DNA of 64,000 nucleotides from Agroathelia rolfsii (lineage: Eukaryota > Basidiomycota > Agaricomycetes > Amylocorticiales > Amylocorticiaceae): positions 434,001-498,000 of the forward strand of contig JABRWF010000008.1 in the NCBI GenBank assembly GCA_018343915.1, given 5' to 3'. The position numbers and the translations under genes were made by a program. Each line of letters starts with the position of its first letter. Position 1 is the first letter of the stretch. The notes under the pieces are model-generated. The model saw only the letters and a list, made by a program, of their open reading frames with translations, did no database searches and was not told the DNA's origin. Shown here piece by piece: positions 47,365 through 58,908 of the stretch.

Positions 47365-48330
47365 ATGTCTCTGCGTCAACACTTAGAGCCTACTTTGCAC
47401 ACAGCGCATGGTCTCATCCAACGCTATCCGAAATCAGCACTCTTATCCACACTCGCGGTTTTGACCATTCCGCGTGCATGGCGAAACTATAAAGCCTATC
47501 TTGCCCTCGGACCTGGGGGCGTGCCCTATAACCCGTTTGGATGGCTGATATCACTTGCTGCTACAGCCATTTCCCATGAGACATTGAGCACGCGGATGTA
47601 TAATGCCGAAGCCCAAGCTGGTGAAGGCTACCTGGAGGAAGGTGGTCATATCCCAGAAAGGAGGGGCGACAGGTGTGTACAGATCTTGGACTCTTGCGTA
47701 GAAGAGCCAGCATTCATGAGACGCTTGTGCCTAGACCCATGATAGGATGGCATTGTCTACCGCACAGGCAGATAAACAAGATTCCTACGATTGAAGTGCA
47801 GAAGGTATATTCATGTTAGTGATTCAGCACCAGAGTCTCGTGAACACTGACAAGTACCTGTTGTCCATGAAAACATAGGCACTGGATGCTATCGTTGAAA
47901 AGCATATTACGGCCAACCACGCGTATATTACTGTCGTCCCGTCTCCGCACGAGAAGCTCAATCCAGGTGTTATCATCCACCCGGAAATCGCCAGCCCACA
48001 TGTCGTAGCAGACATCGCCAAACGTGAAATATTTCATGTACACCCCAGTGACCATTCTCTGCACGTCGTACTGAGCCCTCGTGACTGCAAGCTTGGTATG
48101 TTGTTTCGCGCCTCTGCTTTGTTCGCATGAATATCAATCGTACTCACGCAACTGCTTTTTAAGTCATTGAAAAGGGCTACGGCGAAAGGCATGGCCTCAG
48201 TGGCAGTCCAGTAATTCCTAAGGAATATCTGCTTATATATGCCCCTCGGGACGAAGAGGAACTTGCCATCGTCGAACGCATCATTGTCGCATCATTGAAG
48301 TACATGACTGGCACCAAGAATATCGTATGA
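47365..48330 (+). CDS. Fungal-luciferase-like protein (Luz homologue, luciferase domain)
   Basis: 253 residues from four exons: 47365-47672, 47735-47804, 47879-48095 and 48164-48330. It resembles the luciferase of luminous mushrooms, which oxidises 3-hydroxyhispidin. Shared landmarks, from memory of that family: one N-terminal hydrophobic segment (about 27-50), a RP-x-I-x-x-H patch (here RPMIGWHCLPHRQ), KREIFHVHPSDHSLHVVLSP, VIEKGYGERHGLSG, and YLLIYAPRDEEELAIVERI near the end. Length is close to the luminous enzyme (about 267). Most Agaricomycetes that do not glow also carry such paralogues, with unknown function. No hispidin synthase, hispidin hydroxylase or P450 gene is next to it, so bioluminescence is not implied. 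An inverted repeat starts about 60 bases downstream. Confidence 0.85.
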
Positions 48331-48391
48331 GCTGTCAACTGTTCGTAGCTTCTAGAGGTCCCGTGAAGTCGTAGGATAATCGTATCACTGT

Positions 48392-48673
48392 ACAGTGCCC
48401 ATCGAAAGTCTGTCACGCTCTTTGTTCCTTTTAGCTCATCCACTTCCACATCGTTTTGCTTCAAATAAAAATTCATGTAGTATAATATTTGTGTCTTATA
48501 TGTGCCTATATAGTTGAATTTAAAAAATATTTGGTGATTAGCTGTTGGCATGCAAATCACAAATGTGCTACTAAAAACTGCTGAAAAAAATATCCATCAA
48601 TATAGCATATTTTAAGATGTAGGTATTCTTCCCTTAAACTAGACATAGCATAAATTGAGTTGAAAAAAAAAGC
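48392..48673 (+). repeat. Left arm of large inverted repeat
   Basis: About 280 bases that closely match the reverse complement of 48742-49016. The two arms translate to almost the same peptide on opposite strands (MICMPTANHQIFFKFNYIG...), which shows the symmetry directly. AT-rich. The arm begins in the probable 3' UTR of the luciferase-like gene. Confidence 0.88.
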
Positions 48674-48741
48674 TTGTGTGATTTGACTAACTGGATGAAG
48701 CACTAGAAAATTTATAAGTTGACTAATTGGGTGGTGTTTTG

Positions 48742-49016
48742 GCTTTTCTTTCAACTCAATTTATGTCTAGTTTAAGGGAAAAATACCCACATCTTAAAAT
48801 ATGCTATATTGATGGATTTTTTTTCAGCAGTTTTTAGCAGCACATTTGATTTGCATGCCAACAGCTAACCACCAAATATTTTTTAAATTCAACTATATAG
48901 GCATATACAGGACACTTATATTATACTGTATGAATTTTTATTTGAAGCAAAACAATGTGGAAGTGGATGAGCTAAAAGGAACAAAAAGCATGATAGACTT
49001 TTGGTGGGCATTGTGT
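48742..49016 (-). repeat. Right arm of large inverted repeat
   Basis: Mirror of 48392-48673 with scattered substitutions; 68 bases of spacer lie between the arms. Transcription through it would give a long hairpin RNA. Likely a foldback or MITE-type element. Confidence 0.88.
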
Positions 49017-50460
49017 ATTTGTATCAGTGACAACTATATTGTTGTCCCTAGCGCCTTGTGATAATAATAATGAACTACACTATTGAATTGATACTCAAGA
49101 AATTCAATATATCTGCTTCAGGTTGGAGTATGCTCTGGTCCTGGTCATTAGTTTGCTCTATCAAATTAGCTTCTCGGCATTTGTAGCTCAAAATATCAAT
49201 TCATTAATGTGCCCTGGCCATTTAATTTATCTAGAGGCTCGGAACGGCACCATATCATCGGTGATTCTTGAAATGATCTTACAGCGCTCTAGAGAAGCCT
49301 TGTCCTCAACAGGACTTTGCTCTTTTCCCACTTTTCAAGCTCAACCATGACTCGCTCGCTTCGACGACTATCCCACGCCATATACAGCTCCGACAGGAGA
49401 TATGCTTTTATTCCAGAATTCTCAGAACCGTATTGATCGGACGGGCTTTGTGCTATAACACTAGCACCTGATCATGTGCGTATCGGCATTATGATATATA
49501 CATGATAGCCCATTGCATTAGCAAAATGATTCCAATATAGTTTCTCCAAAGCGGTGAACACCCTTTCAGGTTGAAGTTGGTGTTACTATCTCCGCGACGG
49601 CTCTTCCGATAGTATCAACATATGCGCGTCTTCTATATTTTTTTTAGATGGGAAGTTGGCCTCATGAGTCATTGAAGATGCACAAGGGAAAGTTTTTAAT
49701 TCATGATGTGACTTTCTTTATCGATATTCGACTCTGTCAGACTTGTGAATTAACTGTGCCATCTCTGCCAACAACTCCACCGCTATCAACACTAGTGTGT
49801 CTTCCAATCAAACCTTAGCTATTGCTGGTGCCTAACCATTCTGAAGGCTCATAATATTTTGCCCACCATCCCTGCCAAGAACGTCTGATCTGATCAGTCA
49901 TAAGCAAGACAGTTTTCTGTACCACGGAACTGTGATATGGAGGCGCTCGAGCGGTTGGATTTAGTCACCTGCATAACTCGAGTATGGACACGTACCGATA
50001 TATCACTCCTTACATCATCGGCACCGTAAATCTTCCATATAGGGCTGAGAAATTGTGAGAATGCAGATACACATTGCACGAGTTTTGAATTACTACCCAC
50101 AAACTGCCCTTTTCTCATACTCTGCGATTAGTAATAGGTATGTTTATTAGCTTCCTCATCCCGGGCCCCATCCACAATCAGTGGACATGGGATCCAATCA
50201 TGTCATGCCGGCCATCCCTCCGGGCTCTTCTGTCCCGTGACCTTCTTCCACGAATTCGTTTTGCGACGGCATCGTACATCATGTATTATCCATGTTTTCA
50301 AATCCCCAATTCATCTGATTGCATCATGCCGTTTGCGGTGTACAATAGCGGTCTGCAACACATATAAAGACCGGCGTTCAAGCACCGGAAGCCTCTATCT
50401 TCCCAATATCATCGTCAGCAGGCACACCGTGACACAACACCATACGCCGTGTTATACACC
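49017..50460. other. Gene-poor stretch right of the inverted repeat
   Basis: No gene could be supported. The last 150 bases are the promoter of the oxygenase gene. Confidence 0.4.
50363..50368 (+). promoter_or_regulatory. TATA box of the oxygenase gene
   Basis: TATAAA 93 bases upstream of the start codon at 50461, a usual distance for a regulated fungal promoter. Confidence 0.5.
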
Positions 50461-51773
50461 ATGTCTATCTCTGCAAATTCTGAGCTTCCTCCATTCCCTG
50501 ATGATGTTCCTACTCATCCTTTGCTCATCATTGATTATGAACTGATTAAAGCCGGGGATGGCGGAGAGATCGACAGGCTCTGGAATGCCGCGACCGAACT
50601 CGGGTTCTGGTAGTAAGTGAACAAGTTCGGTTCCTTGATTATACACGTGAGGTTTAATTTATCCACAAGTTTGAAGAATCATGGAGCGGACGATCTTGTA
50701 AATGATATGTTCGACATGACAGAAGAAACATTCGCTCTGCCTTTATCGGAAAAGATGAAGTACGAGCAAGGTGACGATGGAAGATCTTTTGGGTGCGCAT
50801 TCAAGTCCACATGTTGATAACTCGCTTAACTTTGTGTTTTATCAGATACAAAGCAATAGGTGCAAATGCCACAGACGAAACAGGGGCCTTGGACACTGCC
50901 GAATTCATCAATATAGCACAAGATGATGCCATATCCTGGCCTGTGCCCACGCATCGCACATACCCTTCGGCCACAATGGCACGCATGCCGGGCACAATCG
51001 TGCCCTTCATCCGTAAAGCACGCGAAATTAATTTGACGCTCATGGAGGTCCTCGGCGAGCGCCTCGGGCTGCCCAAAGGAACACTCACCAAGCTACATGA
51101 CGAGAATATTGTTAGCGGCAGCGAGAGCCGCAGTATCCGTAACCCACCCCCTCGATCAAGCGAAGATCTGAAGAGGGCAGCACTTGGTGCACACACTGAT
51201 TTCGGTAGTCTGAGTTTCCTGCATAATCGCGAGGGTGGTTTGCAGGTGCTAGTGCCGGGCACTGATGAATGGCAGTATGTTAAGCCTTTGCCTGGATGCG
51301 CTGTTTGCAACCTTGGCGATGCAATGGTCATATTCAGTGCTGGGATTTTGAGATCAAACATGCATCGTGTTCTGTGAGTGACCTTAAATTAATAAGATGA
51401 TTCCCTGATAGACTAAATATGTCCTATAGCCCACCTCCTGGTGCTCAAGCCGCCTATCCGCGCCGTTCTGTCGTCTTCTTCTCTCGACCATGCGCCCCCG
51501 TGGTTTTGAGAACACTCGAGGATCAGAGCGAGATCATCAAACAGGCAGCAGAGAAGGCCTCCCCCCAACAAAGAAAATTATGGGAGACAGATTCTTCCGC
51601 AGGTGATTGGTTCGCTCGTCGGATCCGCAATCAGAGGATTGCCAATCGAACAGTGAGATCATTGTCATCTCTCCTCGCTTACTAGTCTTCAACTCACCTT
51701 CACATTATACCGTCAGGGTCCTGAAACTTGGAGAGCTAGCCGTGGAACAGAGCATCGGCCCAATGCCATCTGA
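50461..51773 (+). CDS. 2-oxoglutarate/Fe(II)-dependent dioxygenase (isopenicillin N synthase-like)
   Basis: Non-haem iron oxygenase that couples 2-oxoglutarate decarboxylation to oxidation of an unknown small substrate. Five exons, 50461-50612, 50670-50792, 50846-51373, 51430-51652 and 51717-51773, give 360 residues. The N-terminal DIOX_N part shows PLLIIDYELI and ELGFWYLKNHGAD. The catalytic core has the iron ligands in GAHTDFGSLSFLH (HxD, about 207-209) and SNMHRVLSPPPG (distal His), with RRSVVFFSRP supplying the Arg-x-Ser for 2-oxoglutarate. The C-terminus GPETWRASRGTEHRP is conserved in this fungal subfamily. Such enzymes occur in secondary metabolism and in detoxification, and no biosynthetic cluster surrounds it here. 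Confidence 0.93.
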
Positions 51774-52661
51774 AATTATTCACAATATTTTTTTGCACGA
51801 AGAAGTATTCCATCTTGTATTAGTAGTATAAGTCCTCGCTTCAGGTTGTGCGTGTAGTTTGATATGTCACCCGAGTTAGTATCTGAAGATCCGAAAGTAC
51901 CGGTATCAGGTATCCACTGGCCCGGGCAAGTCTGCAGCACACTAAGCCAACGATCTGAAACTCCGAATGTTCCTGAGTTTTTAAAACGCTCGTTGAGGCA
52001 ACATGGCCACGCTTCTTTCTTGCCGCACTCTGCTCATGGATTTCCCCCAATTATGCGCGGATTCAGATTCATATCAAGCAAACATCCGTGTGGCATACCG
52101 AAGAGATAATTGGGGTTTATGTAGCATTACAATCTCATAAAAACCTGAGGCCAGATCCGAGTAGGGTAGACTTCAAGTTAATGGAATCTCCTAGGCTCTA
52201 ATCCCAAATCTATTTTGATGCTTCACTAATTTTCTCTAGAGAGTCAAGCAATGTAGGAAGTCAAAGTAAAATTTGCCTGAATCGAAGATTTTCTCTTGAA
52301 GTTGTAAAATTCTAGGAGAAGTCGACGAACGGGGTGCGGCAGGTTTTTTGCACGTTACTGTGCACGAGCTTCAAAGCCTATACTCATGTCCTACCATCAT
52401 GGAATACATCTTGAACCAATTTGGCCAAAAAAACCCTAGTTCAACGTTCGACACGTAATGATTCGGTTGTAATGATAAACGATCGAAAACTCCGACATGG
52501 AGCACTCTTTACGTTTCTTTCAACTACTTCCACTTGCCCAGGCCGACCAGCAACCACACTCGATCCTATACTAGTATTTGTACGGCATCGTGTTGAATCG
52601 TGTACCTGAGAAGAACATATTCAGCATCTCAGTAATACTTGAATACCCTTTATCCCCAAGC
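51774..52661. other. Intergenic, 888 bases
   Basis: 3' flank of the oxygenase gene and promoter of the zinc-knuckle gene. No gene or repeat recognised. Confidence 0.4.
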
Positions 52662-53963
52662 ATGGCTGAAAATCATGTCAAGGAAGTACTTGAACCGTCC
52701 TCACCCTCAAATCACCGTTCTCGTTCCTTATCGCCCTCCGATCCAACTTCAAAGCGCTTTTCTCTTGCCGACCTGGATCGCTTCTTCTCTAATTTCCTTC
52801 AGAAGGATTATATACCACACAACGAGCCCGATGTATCTATGATTGACACTCTCGGATCTCTGGTTGCATCTTGCAAACCTTCCTCGACGATTCCGCCTAT
52901 CACGACCTCGTCTCAGCTACAATCAACTTACGAAACATGCGATTCTGTGGCTATAAATGAAGACCACCACTCTCCTTCTTGCATACCGTTCAAAGATCCG
53001 GGCTATTTTCTCTCTCTCATAACATCGGATCTTGATCTCATGTGGCGTTGTGGCATTTATATGCCATTGTATCTCTTCCTGGAAGATATAGAGCTTGAAG
53101 TCTTCGAGCAGGCAAACGACGGTAATGGCGATTGGGAGATGGAAATTCCCAGTTATGACAGCTCGGAAGTTCCAGCCGAGCCTCTTCGTGTCCTAAACGT
53201 ATCGAAGATTGGCCGTGACGAACATCATCTCACACACAAAGAGTGGTCAGACGCATATCGTAAATTTATGTCCTATCTGCATAGACAGGGAGATCCCTCT
53301 ATCTTCAAACGTTGGGAGGGGCACTATAGATTCTGTCTCTCTAAATTGGATGCTAACCACATCTGGCCCGCTATTCTCTCGTTTGACATCCAGGAACGTT
53401 TTTTGTGGATATCCCAGGGGCGTGATCTCGACGAAAAAAAGTACGAGGAACGGTGGACAGTCTGTCACAATATGTACATGCTTGAGCAGTTAGAGTTGCG
53501 CAAACAGAGGAACCAAGAGATCGATAACATTACCGCGAGGCTCGAATTTCTTGATGATCATTTAGGGTCACTTCGCAGCAGGCGTAACAGCCATACCGTT
53601 GATAAGCGATATCGACCATATCTAATCGCTCCTAGGTCAAAAAGCCGAGACCGAGGCTTCTACTATTCGGGCCAAGGGGTGTTCTGTCTTTTGTGTGGCT
53701 ACCGTGGCCACCATGCACTCTACTGCTTCCGCTCGACTGGCGTTGCCATCACTCCTCGATTTGCCAAATGGGATCGTATTCGAGCCCTATTGACCAAGGA
53801 TGATGAGAAGATTTGCGTCCAGTGGAACCTAAAAGGACGCTGCGGCGGGGGCGTACACACCGGGATACATATCTGCTCACTCTGCGGTTCGCCTTCCCAC
53901 CATGCCACTTCTAAATCTTGCAAATCGATGCCAGATGCTGCCTCCCCACTCATCACCAAATAG
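52662..53963 (+). CDS. Gag-like zinc-knuckle protein, intact copy
   Basis: An intronless gene of 433 residues. A Ser/Pro-rich start leads to a conserved module (about 110-270) with LITSDLDLMWRCGIYMPLYL, PLRVLNVSKIGRDE, and WEGHYRFCLSKLDANHIWP. A short coiled-coil-like stretch (ELRKQRNQEIDNITARLEF) follows. The C-terminus has a CCHC zinc knuckle, CLLCGYRGHHALYC (CX2CX4HX4C), and a second Cys/His cluster: CVQWNLKGRC, then HICSLCGSPSHHATSKSC. This knuckle plus C-W/F-N-x-x-G-C pattern is found in gag-like ORFs of basidiomycete mobile elements. A domesticated or orphaned gag gene is therefore inferred; no integrase, reverse transcriptase or recombinase was found beside it. Nucleic-acid binding is likely. 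The start is the Met after which the low-complexity region begins. Confidence 0.75.
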   Translation: MAENHVKEVLEPSSPSNHRSRSLSPSDPTSKRFSLADLDRFFSNFLQKDYIPHNEPDVSMIDTLGSLVASCKPSSTIPPITTSSQLQSTYETCDSVAINEDHHSPSCIPFKDPGYFLSLITSDLDLMWRCGIYMPLYLFLEDIELEVFEQANDGNGDWEMEIPSYDSSEVPAEPLRVLNVSKIGRDEHHLTHKEWSDAYRKFMSYLHRQGDPSIFKRWEGHYRFCLSKLDANHIWPAILSFDIQERFLWISQGRDLDEKKYEERWTVCHNMYMLEQLELRKQRNQEIDNITARLEFLDDHLGSLRSRRNSHTVDKRYRPYLIAPRSKSRDRGFYYSGQGVFCLLCGYRGHHALYCFRSTGVAITPRFAKWDRIRALLTKDDEKICVQWNLKGRCGGGVHTGIHICSLCGSPSHHATSKSCKSMPDAASPLITK

Positions 53964-54796
53964 TTTGTTTTCAGCCAGTCTCAAAACCACCCCAATATCT
54001 TCATCCCTACCAGCTTTCTACCTGTATCTTACGGCATTAGTAAACTTGATGTTTCTTTTGCCGTCGCGCTCTCGTGGCTTTCTTCACCCTGTCGCTTCAC
54101 GATCCAAGATCTTCGCTTTTTCAGTCGCTACCGCTCTCCGACCTCATTCGCAATACCCATTAAGATCAAAGTAAAATTAAAGGGGCCGACAGGTTCTTTC
54201 TCAAAAAAAATTTTCTTTTCCTATCACAACGAAGTTATATATGTATCCCAACGTACACCCTGTGGCTTCTGTAGTTCATTTGATCGCTCGACATCATTGC
54301 ATATACACTTAATCGCCTTCCTTTTCTTCCAATTGGAAAAATCCCCCCTGCTCCCAGTCCTTTTCAGGAATTGATTGTCTTCTCAGTGCTTCTATTCATT
54401 TCTTCCTCAATGCGTTATCGCTTTTCTTGAGTGAACCTAAGTACTACTTCAACCTGTTTAGCCAAATCAGTCCAGTGTGGGCATGTACAGAAGTCACTTC
54501 CAATGCTCTTGCGCTCTATAAAACGATCCTGCGTATTATATATATCACATCTGATGTTCATGCGTGCGGTGCGAGTTGAAGCTTTCGTACTCGGGCCCTA
54601 CCACCCTGATTGAACTACATGTACTAGCAGATATTGGAATGTAGCAATCAAACTCCGACGTGCGAGGTTCTTGCAATATCCATGTGTCATTCATGCTTGC
54701 TTCTCTACCACATTCGTGGCACATACGAACACACTTTTTTCGCGATCGTTTTATTATTCACCAGCAGCTTTCTTTTAATCGTTTAGTGCAATCATT
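53964..54796. other. Intergenic between gag-like copies, 833 bases
   Basis: T-rich. No gene. No long terminal repeats were recognised flanking either copy. Confidence 0.4.
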
Positions 54797-56070
54797 ATGT
54801 CATCACGTCGTGACAAAGTCGACTTACATTCACTTCGGGCCACTCCCAACTCACCCTCCTCAACTTCGAAGCTTTTTTCTTTGGAAGACGTGAAACAATC
54901 CCTGTACAATATCCTCCAGAAAAATATCGGCCACAGAATGAGCTCGACAATTCCCTAGTTGAACGTCTTAGTTCATTGAATGTACCGCTTCCTCCATCAA
55001 CCTCACTGTCTACTCCGCCTACCTTCTTCCGTTCCAGGCCAACACTCAGTGTAAAAGAGTCTGATCTTACAGCTATCGAAAATCATCGCGAGTGGCGTAG
55101 TAATTTGGTTGACTTCGGAGACGACTTCATCTCGCTCATAACGCCAGAAATTGACCTTATGTGGAAATGCGAAGTCCATACCCCACTGTATCTCTTCCAG
55201 GAGGACGTCGAATACGAAGTTTCTATACATGCACATAGCGATGACTGGAGAGTAGAAGTTCTCCTAAATGAAGATTCAGGCACCTCTGTTAAACCCATGA
55301 AAGTACTGAACGTGTCGATGGTCGCTCGCAACGAATACGAAATCGCGCCAGGGGAGTGGTCGAAAACCTATTCGCTTTTTACACTATCTTCACCGTAGTC
55401 AGAACGATCCTGCAACCCTTGATCGTTGGCAGAAGCATTGTCATTTCTGCCTTGCGAAATATGGCGCCGATTACGTTTGGCCAGTCGTACTCAACTTTGA
55501 CATTACACAACGCCAGACGTGGATGACCACGAGACACGCCTTTGACCAGGAGGAATATATGAACCGCTGGAAGGCTTGTTACGAACATTTCTCCTGTGGC
55601 TGGTCTGAGGTACAGAGAAACGATTCTTGGACAATAACTGCTACATTGGACACATGGCATGCCCATCTTCTCCTACCTTCGCCTCGAGAAAACCATGGCC
55701 AACGATATCGGCCTTACCAAGCCCTTCTCCGATAGGCACTACTAAACACCTTCAGCACCCTTCCTCCTCATTTAGTAGCCATGCTCACCGGGACGCCAAG
55801 CTTACATCAATGTGCCTCGTTTGCGGCGCTCGCGGTCATGTGGCAACTCAGTGCTTACCCTTGCCCTTTACCTGCAGCGGTATCTGACAGTTTTCTATGT
55901 GGGACCTGCAGCACTCTTGCCTTATTAATACTGCCGGAAATAAGCTGTGTTTCACGTGGAATCTTACAGAATCTTGCACTCCCAAACATGTCCCAAAATG
56001 TCTTGAGACTCATGCTTGCTCTCTCTGCGGTTCCCGCTCTCATAATGCTACCTCTGGCGTTTGCTGCTGA
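54797..56070 (+). pseudogene. Decayed tandem paralogue of the gag-like zinc-knuckle gene
   Basis: Parallels the 52662 gene from end to end but in several broken frames. It opens MSSRRDKVDLHS with the matching FSLEDVKQSLYNILQK. A frameshift follows near 54925. The module then reads LITPEIDLMWKCEVHTPLYL and KPMKVLNVSMVARNEYE (compare the intact LITSDLDLMWRC and LNVSKIGRDE). A further shift falls near 55385 (after a T-run) before YLHRSQNDPATLDRWQKHCH, and another lies near 55700. The zinc knuckle survives (CLVCGARGHVATQC). After another break, CFTWNLTESC and HACSLCGSRSHNATS complete the C-terminal cluster. At least three disruptions make it non-functional as one protein. Splicing could remove some breaks, but no good splice sites sit at them. 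Confidence 0.8.
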
Positions 56071-56128
56071 AGTTACCTATTCCCGAGTTTTGACGTAACC
56101 TTTTTCCTAACTCGTACCCGATTCAAAT

Positions 56129-56162
<34 letters not shown>

Positions 56163-56888
56163 CTTTTTCAAAACATAGTCTTTTGCATTTCCACGATACA
56201 GCAGGTTACTTGATAGTCTTCTGACCTCGATATTTTGTCGCATCCCGTCTTCGGTTTCCTTGACGCAATGTACCTTTCTTAATCCTGGATACGCGAATGC
56301 GTATGGCTATCAATTATGTATTATTACGGTATCTTCCTATTTTTTTTTTGTAGCGAAGTGTGTAGTCTCTTGTACAATATTCCTATAATCCAGCGCCTCA
56401 TTGACGTACCTGAAGCACTTGCCATCTTTTTATCATACACTACTTTCTTCGCCATTTGTTTCTGTAACTGTTATGTACTTGGATCCTTACGACTTAGCAT
56501 TGACATTTTCCTCAAAAAGTCTCTTGATCACACAACACCGTCTCGTATCCTGTATTAGTTGCAGATCTTACATCATGAAATGGTATTTTGAATCAAATGT
56601 AATTGATACACCCTTTCACTATTGGGTCGTGGCGGGCTGCGTTCTCTGCAGCATTCATTTTCAGATGTGATTCATCCGGTAAATTATTTTGTTGATTGTA
56701 GGAGTTATCGGCCTTTACCACCGTATCCGTATCCCACTAAACCATCTTTTCGCGGCTCCCCCCCCCCCTCATCTTTTTCAGCATCTTTGAGACACAACCA
56801 CTTAACTCACTGACAGCTGTGAGAACAAAGTATCTGAGGGCCATTTGTCAATCTCGTGCTCAGATTTGGACATCCCGCTGGTGCAACA
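56071..56888. other. Intergenic with TA microsatellite
   Basis: Contains a (TA)n tract of about 28 bases at 56131-56158, and a C-run near 56759-56767. No gene seen. Confidence 0.5.
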
Positions 56889-58683
56889 ATGCGCAAAACA
56901 GACAAAAGTATCCACATACCATGTCAACGGCGTGGACGACATGCATCAAGTCTAGGCAAATATTGTTCAACAAGATCATATCTATCGGGTGTTGCTTTTG
57001 TATTCTTGCTTTGCTGTATCTATTTAACGGTATTCACGGGCTCTTCCATCCGCTCTGATAGCTCCTTTGTGAAGCCTTTCAGTGAACCAAAACGCCGACA
57101 CCAGCCTACGCTTATCATCAAGCATCCACCCATCGTTGAGCGCTCTGTGATAAATAGACTTGACGAAATCGCATTTAGACACCCAATGGTTGATGCAGAC
57201 GACCTTCCTGGCACGAGTATATCTGTTTCTAGGCCCTTTCGCTGGCCTCCCATCGTGACAAGTCTCCCAGACCCAACTCCTGCATCACCATCACTCCAGA
57301 CAGCGCCTCTGGACATCGCACAACTTGACACAGAAATCTGCGGCATGAGTCCATGTCGCTTCCTCCTTCCTCTACGTATATGTGAGCAAGAATCAAAAGC
57401 GCGCACACACTTCATGCATCTTCGCCAACTGGCTATCGCTCTAGGTCGGGTTCTGGTCCTGCCGAATGTGGGGAAAAGTCGGATTGGCGCTTGCTATCGC
57501 TGGGACTTCGGCACTTACTATGATGCAAGTGATCTACTCGTCCCAGATAAAGATAGCGTGCAGGCGGTGACTCAGAAAGTATTCAGAGAATGGACCAACA
57601 AGAAGCCCCACCAAGTTCAGGCGCAACTCGTACAGATAAACCCCAGCCCAAAGGATGAGGGCGAACTGAGCCAGCTTCAGATGCTAGCGAGAAACCAGGG
57701 AGCTCAAGTGTTCTTCAGTCAGAACGATTCTTCTGCATCTCGGGCCAAACCAGCTCTCTGTATTAATACCCGCTTCCCGAATCTGTCCCTGAGCTCCTAC
57801 AATAACATAAGTGTATATCCCCTTGGTGGCGACAAAACTAATTTCGGCGACTCTATGATTGATTCCCTCTATGATATTTTCGATACCGACCTGGCACGGT
57901 TCGACCGAGCACTAGCTCTTCCCATCGGCATTGACAACGAGCCAGACGTCCTTCTCGTAGACTGGAACTATCGCCGTTCGTTGAGCTTTGAATCTCTACC
58001 ACCTTTCGTTCCCTCGGAACTCGAATATTCTATGGCGCTGAAAAACACAGCCAATGTGCTCGCAAAAAATCTCGGACACTATCTTGCCGTGCATTGGCGG
58101 ACGGAAGGCGTCCCTCCGGAATCTTTACCCTCTTGCGCAAAATCACTCGTGCGTACCCTGCATGGCTTACTCTTGGATCAAAGCGTGGGGAAAGAGATCA
58201 CATCTGTATGGTTTGCCAGCGATAGCCCTTACCCTCTGCCATCGGCGCTAGATGTCTTAGCGACACCCAAGTCGGGGACATTCAAGAAATATGACTCTCG
58301 ACATGCAGAAGCGATAGCGATATTGCAAGAAGCGTTTGACACAGGCAACCTGACAAGATGGAAGATATTTGAACTGGACCAGCAAATCCAGCAGTTACGA
58401 CATAGGGATGAGACTTATTTACTTGACTTGGACCAAGATCTCTTAGATGATTCAGGTGTACGCGGAATCTTGGACAAGTTGATCGCAAGCAATGCGACTC
58501 TCTTTGTCAGTGGAAATAAAGGATGCGCAAAGACCAGGTAATCCAGATTTATCGTATATCCGTGGCAAGATCTAAAACAAATCCCGCAGCTCGTTCACAA
58601 AACAAGTAATTGATACAAGAAAGCGAAGGATAAATCGAGATAGTGGCTTGCTGAGAAATGTTGTAGAGTCATTTGGGAGATAG
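56889..58683 (+). CDS. Type II membrane protein, GDP-fucose O-fucosyltransferase-like
   Basis: Golgi-type glycosyltransferase layout: short basic N-terminus, one signal anchor (LSGVAFVFLLCCIYLTVF, about 33-50), a stem, then a luminal domain, 580 residues in all. Exons are 56889-58537 and 58590-58683. The second exon replaces an immediate stop with SSFTKQVIDTRKRRINRD...RNVVESFG, which looks coding and completes the usual end. The domain shows GRVLVLPNVGKSRIGACYRW (donor-site region), KNTANVLAKNLGHYLAVHWR (the HxR motif of the O-fucosyltransferase superfamily) and VWFASDSPYPL. Basidiomycete homologues are often named proteophosphoglycan-like, without support. The substrate is not known. Two upstream-extended readings start at non-ATG codons and were dropped. 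Confidence 0.78.
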
Positions 58684-58908
58684 AGCCGGACTTTCGTTAT
58701 AAAACGGTAATATGCCACAATCATGTACACGTATCAATGCAGTCGACGAGTGAGAAGGAAGAAAATAGTCATAGCAAAAAAGACATGGCGCATGCGCATA
58801 CAGCAAATTTTGGGTCACATGTCACTCAGCCTACGTCCCTACACCTCCGCTCCATATCTTCTCGATCAGCATCGAGGAAAATAGTATACAATGGGAAGAG
58901 AGCTGAAT

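Noticed and set aside
46028..47365. Luciferin-pathway cluster around the luciferase-like gene
   Set aside because: Neighbours were checked for ketosynthase, flavin monooxygenase and P450 motifs; none were seen. The 2OG oxygenase is not a member of the known pathway.
48177..49061. Two matching ORFs (minus 48177-48560, plus 48846-49061) starting MICMPTANHQ
   Set aside because: They are mirror images produced by the inverted repeat, one overlaps the last exon of the luciferase-like gene in antisense, and neither has coding character beyond the palindrome.
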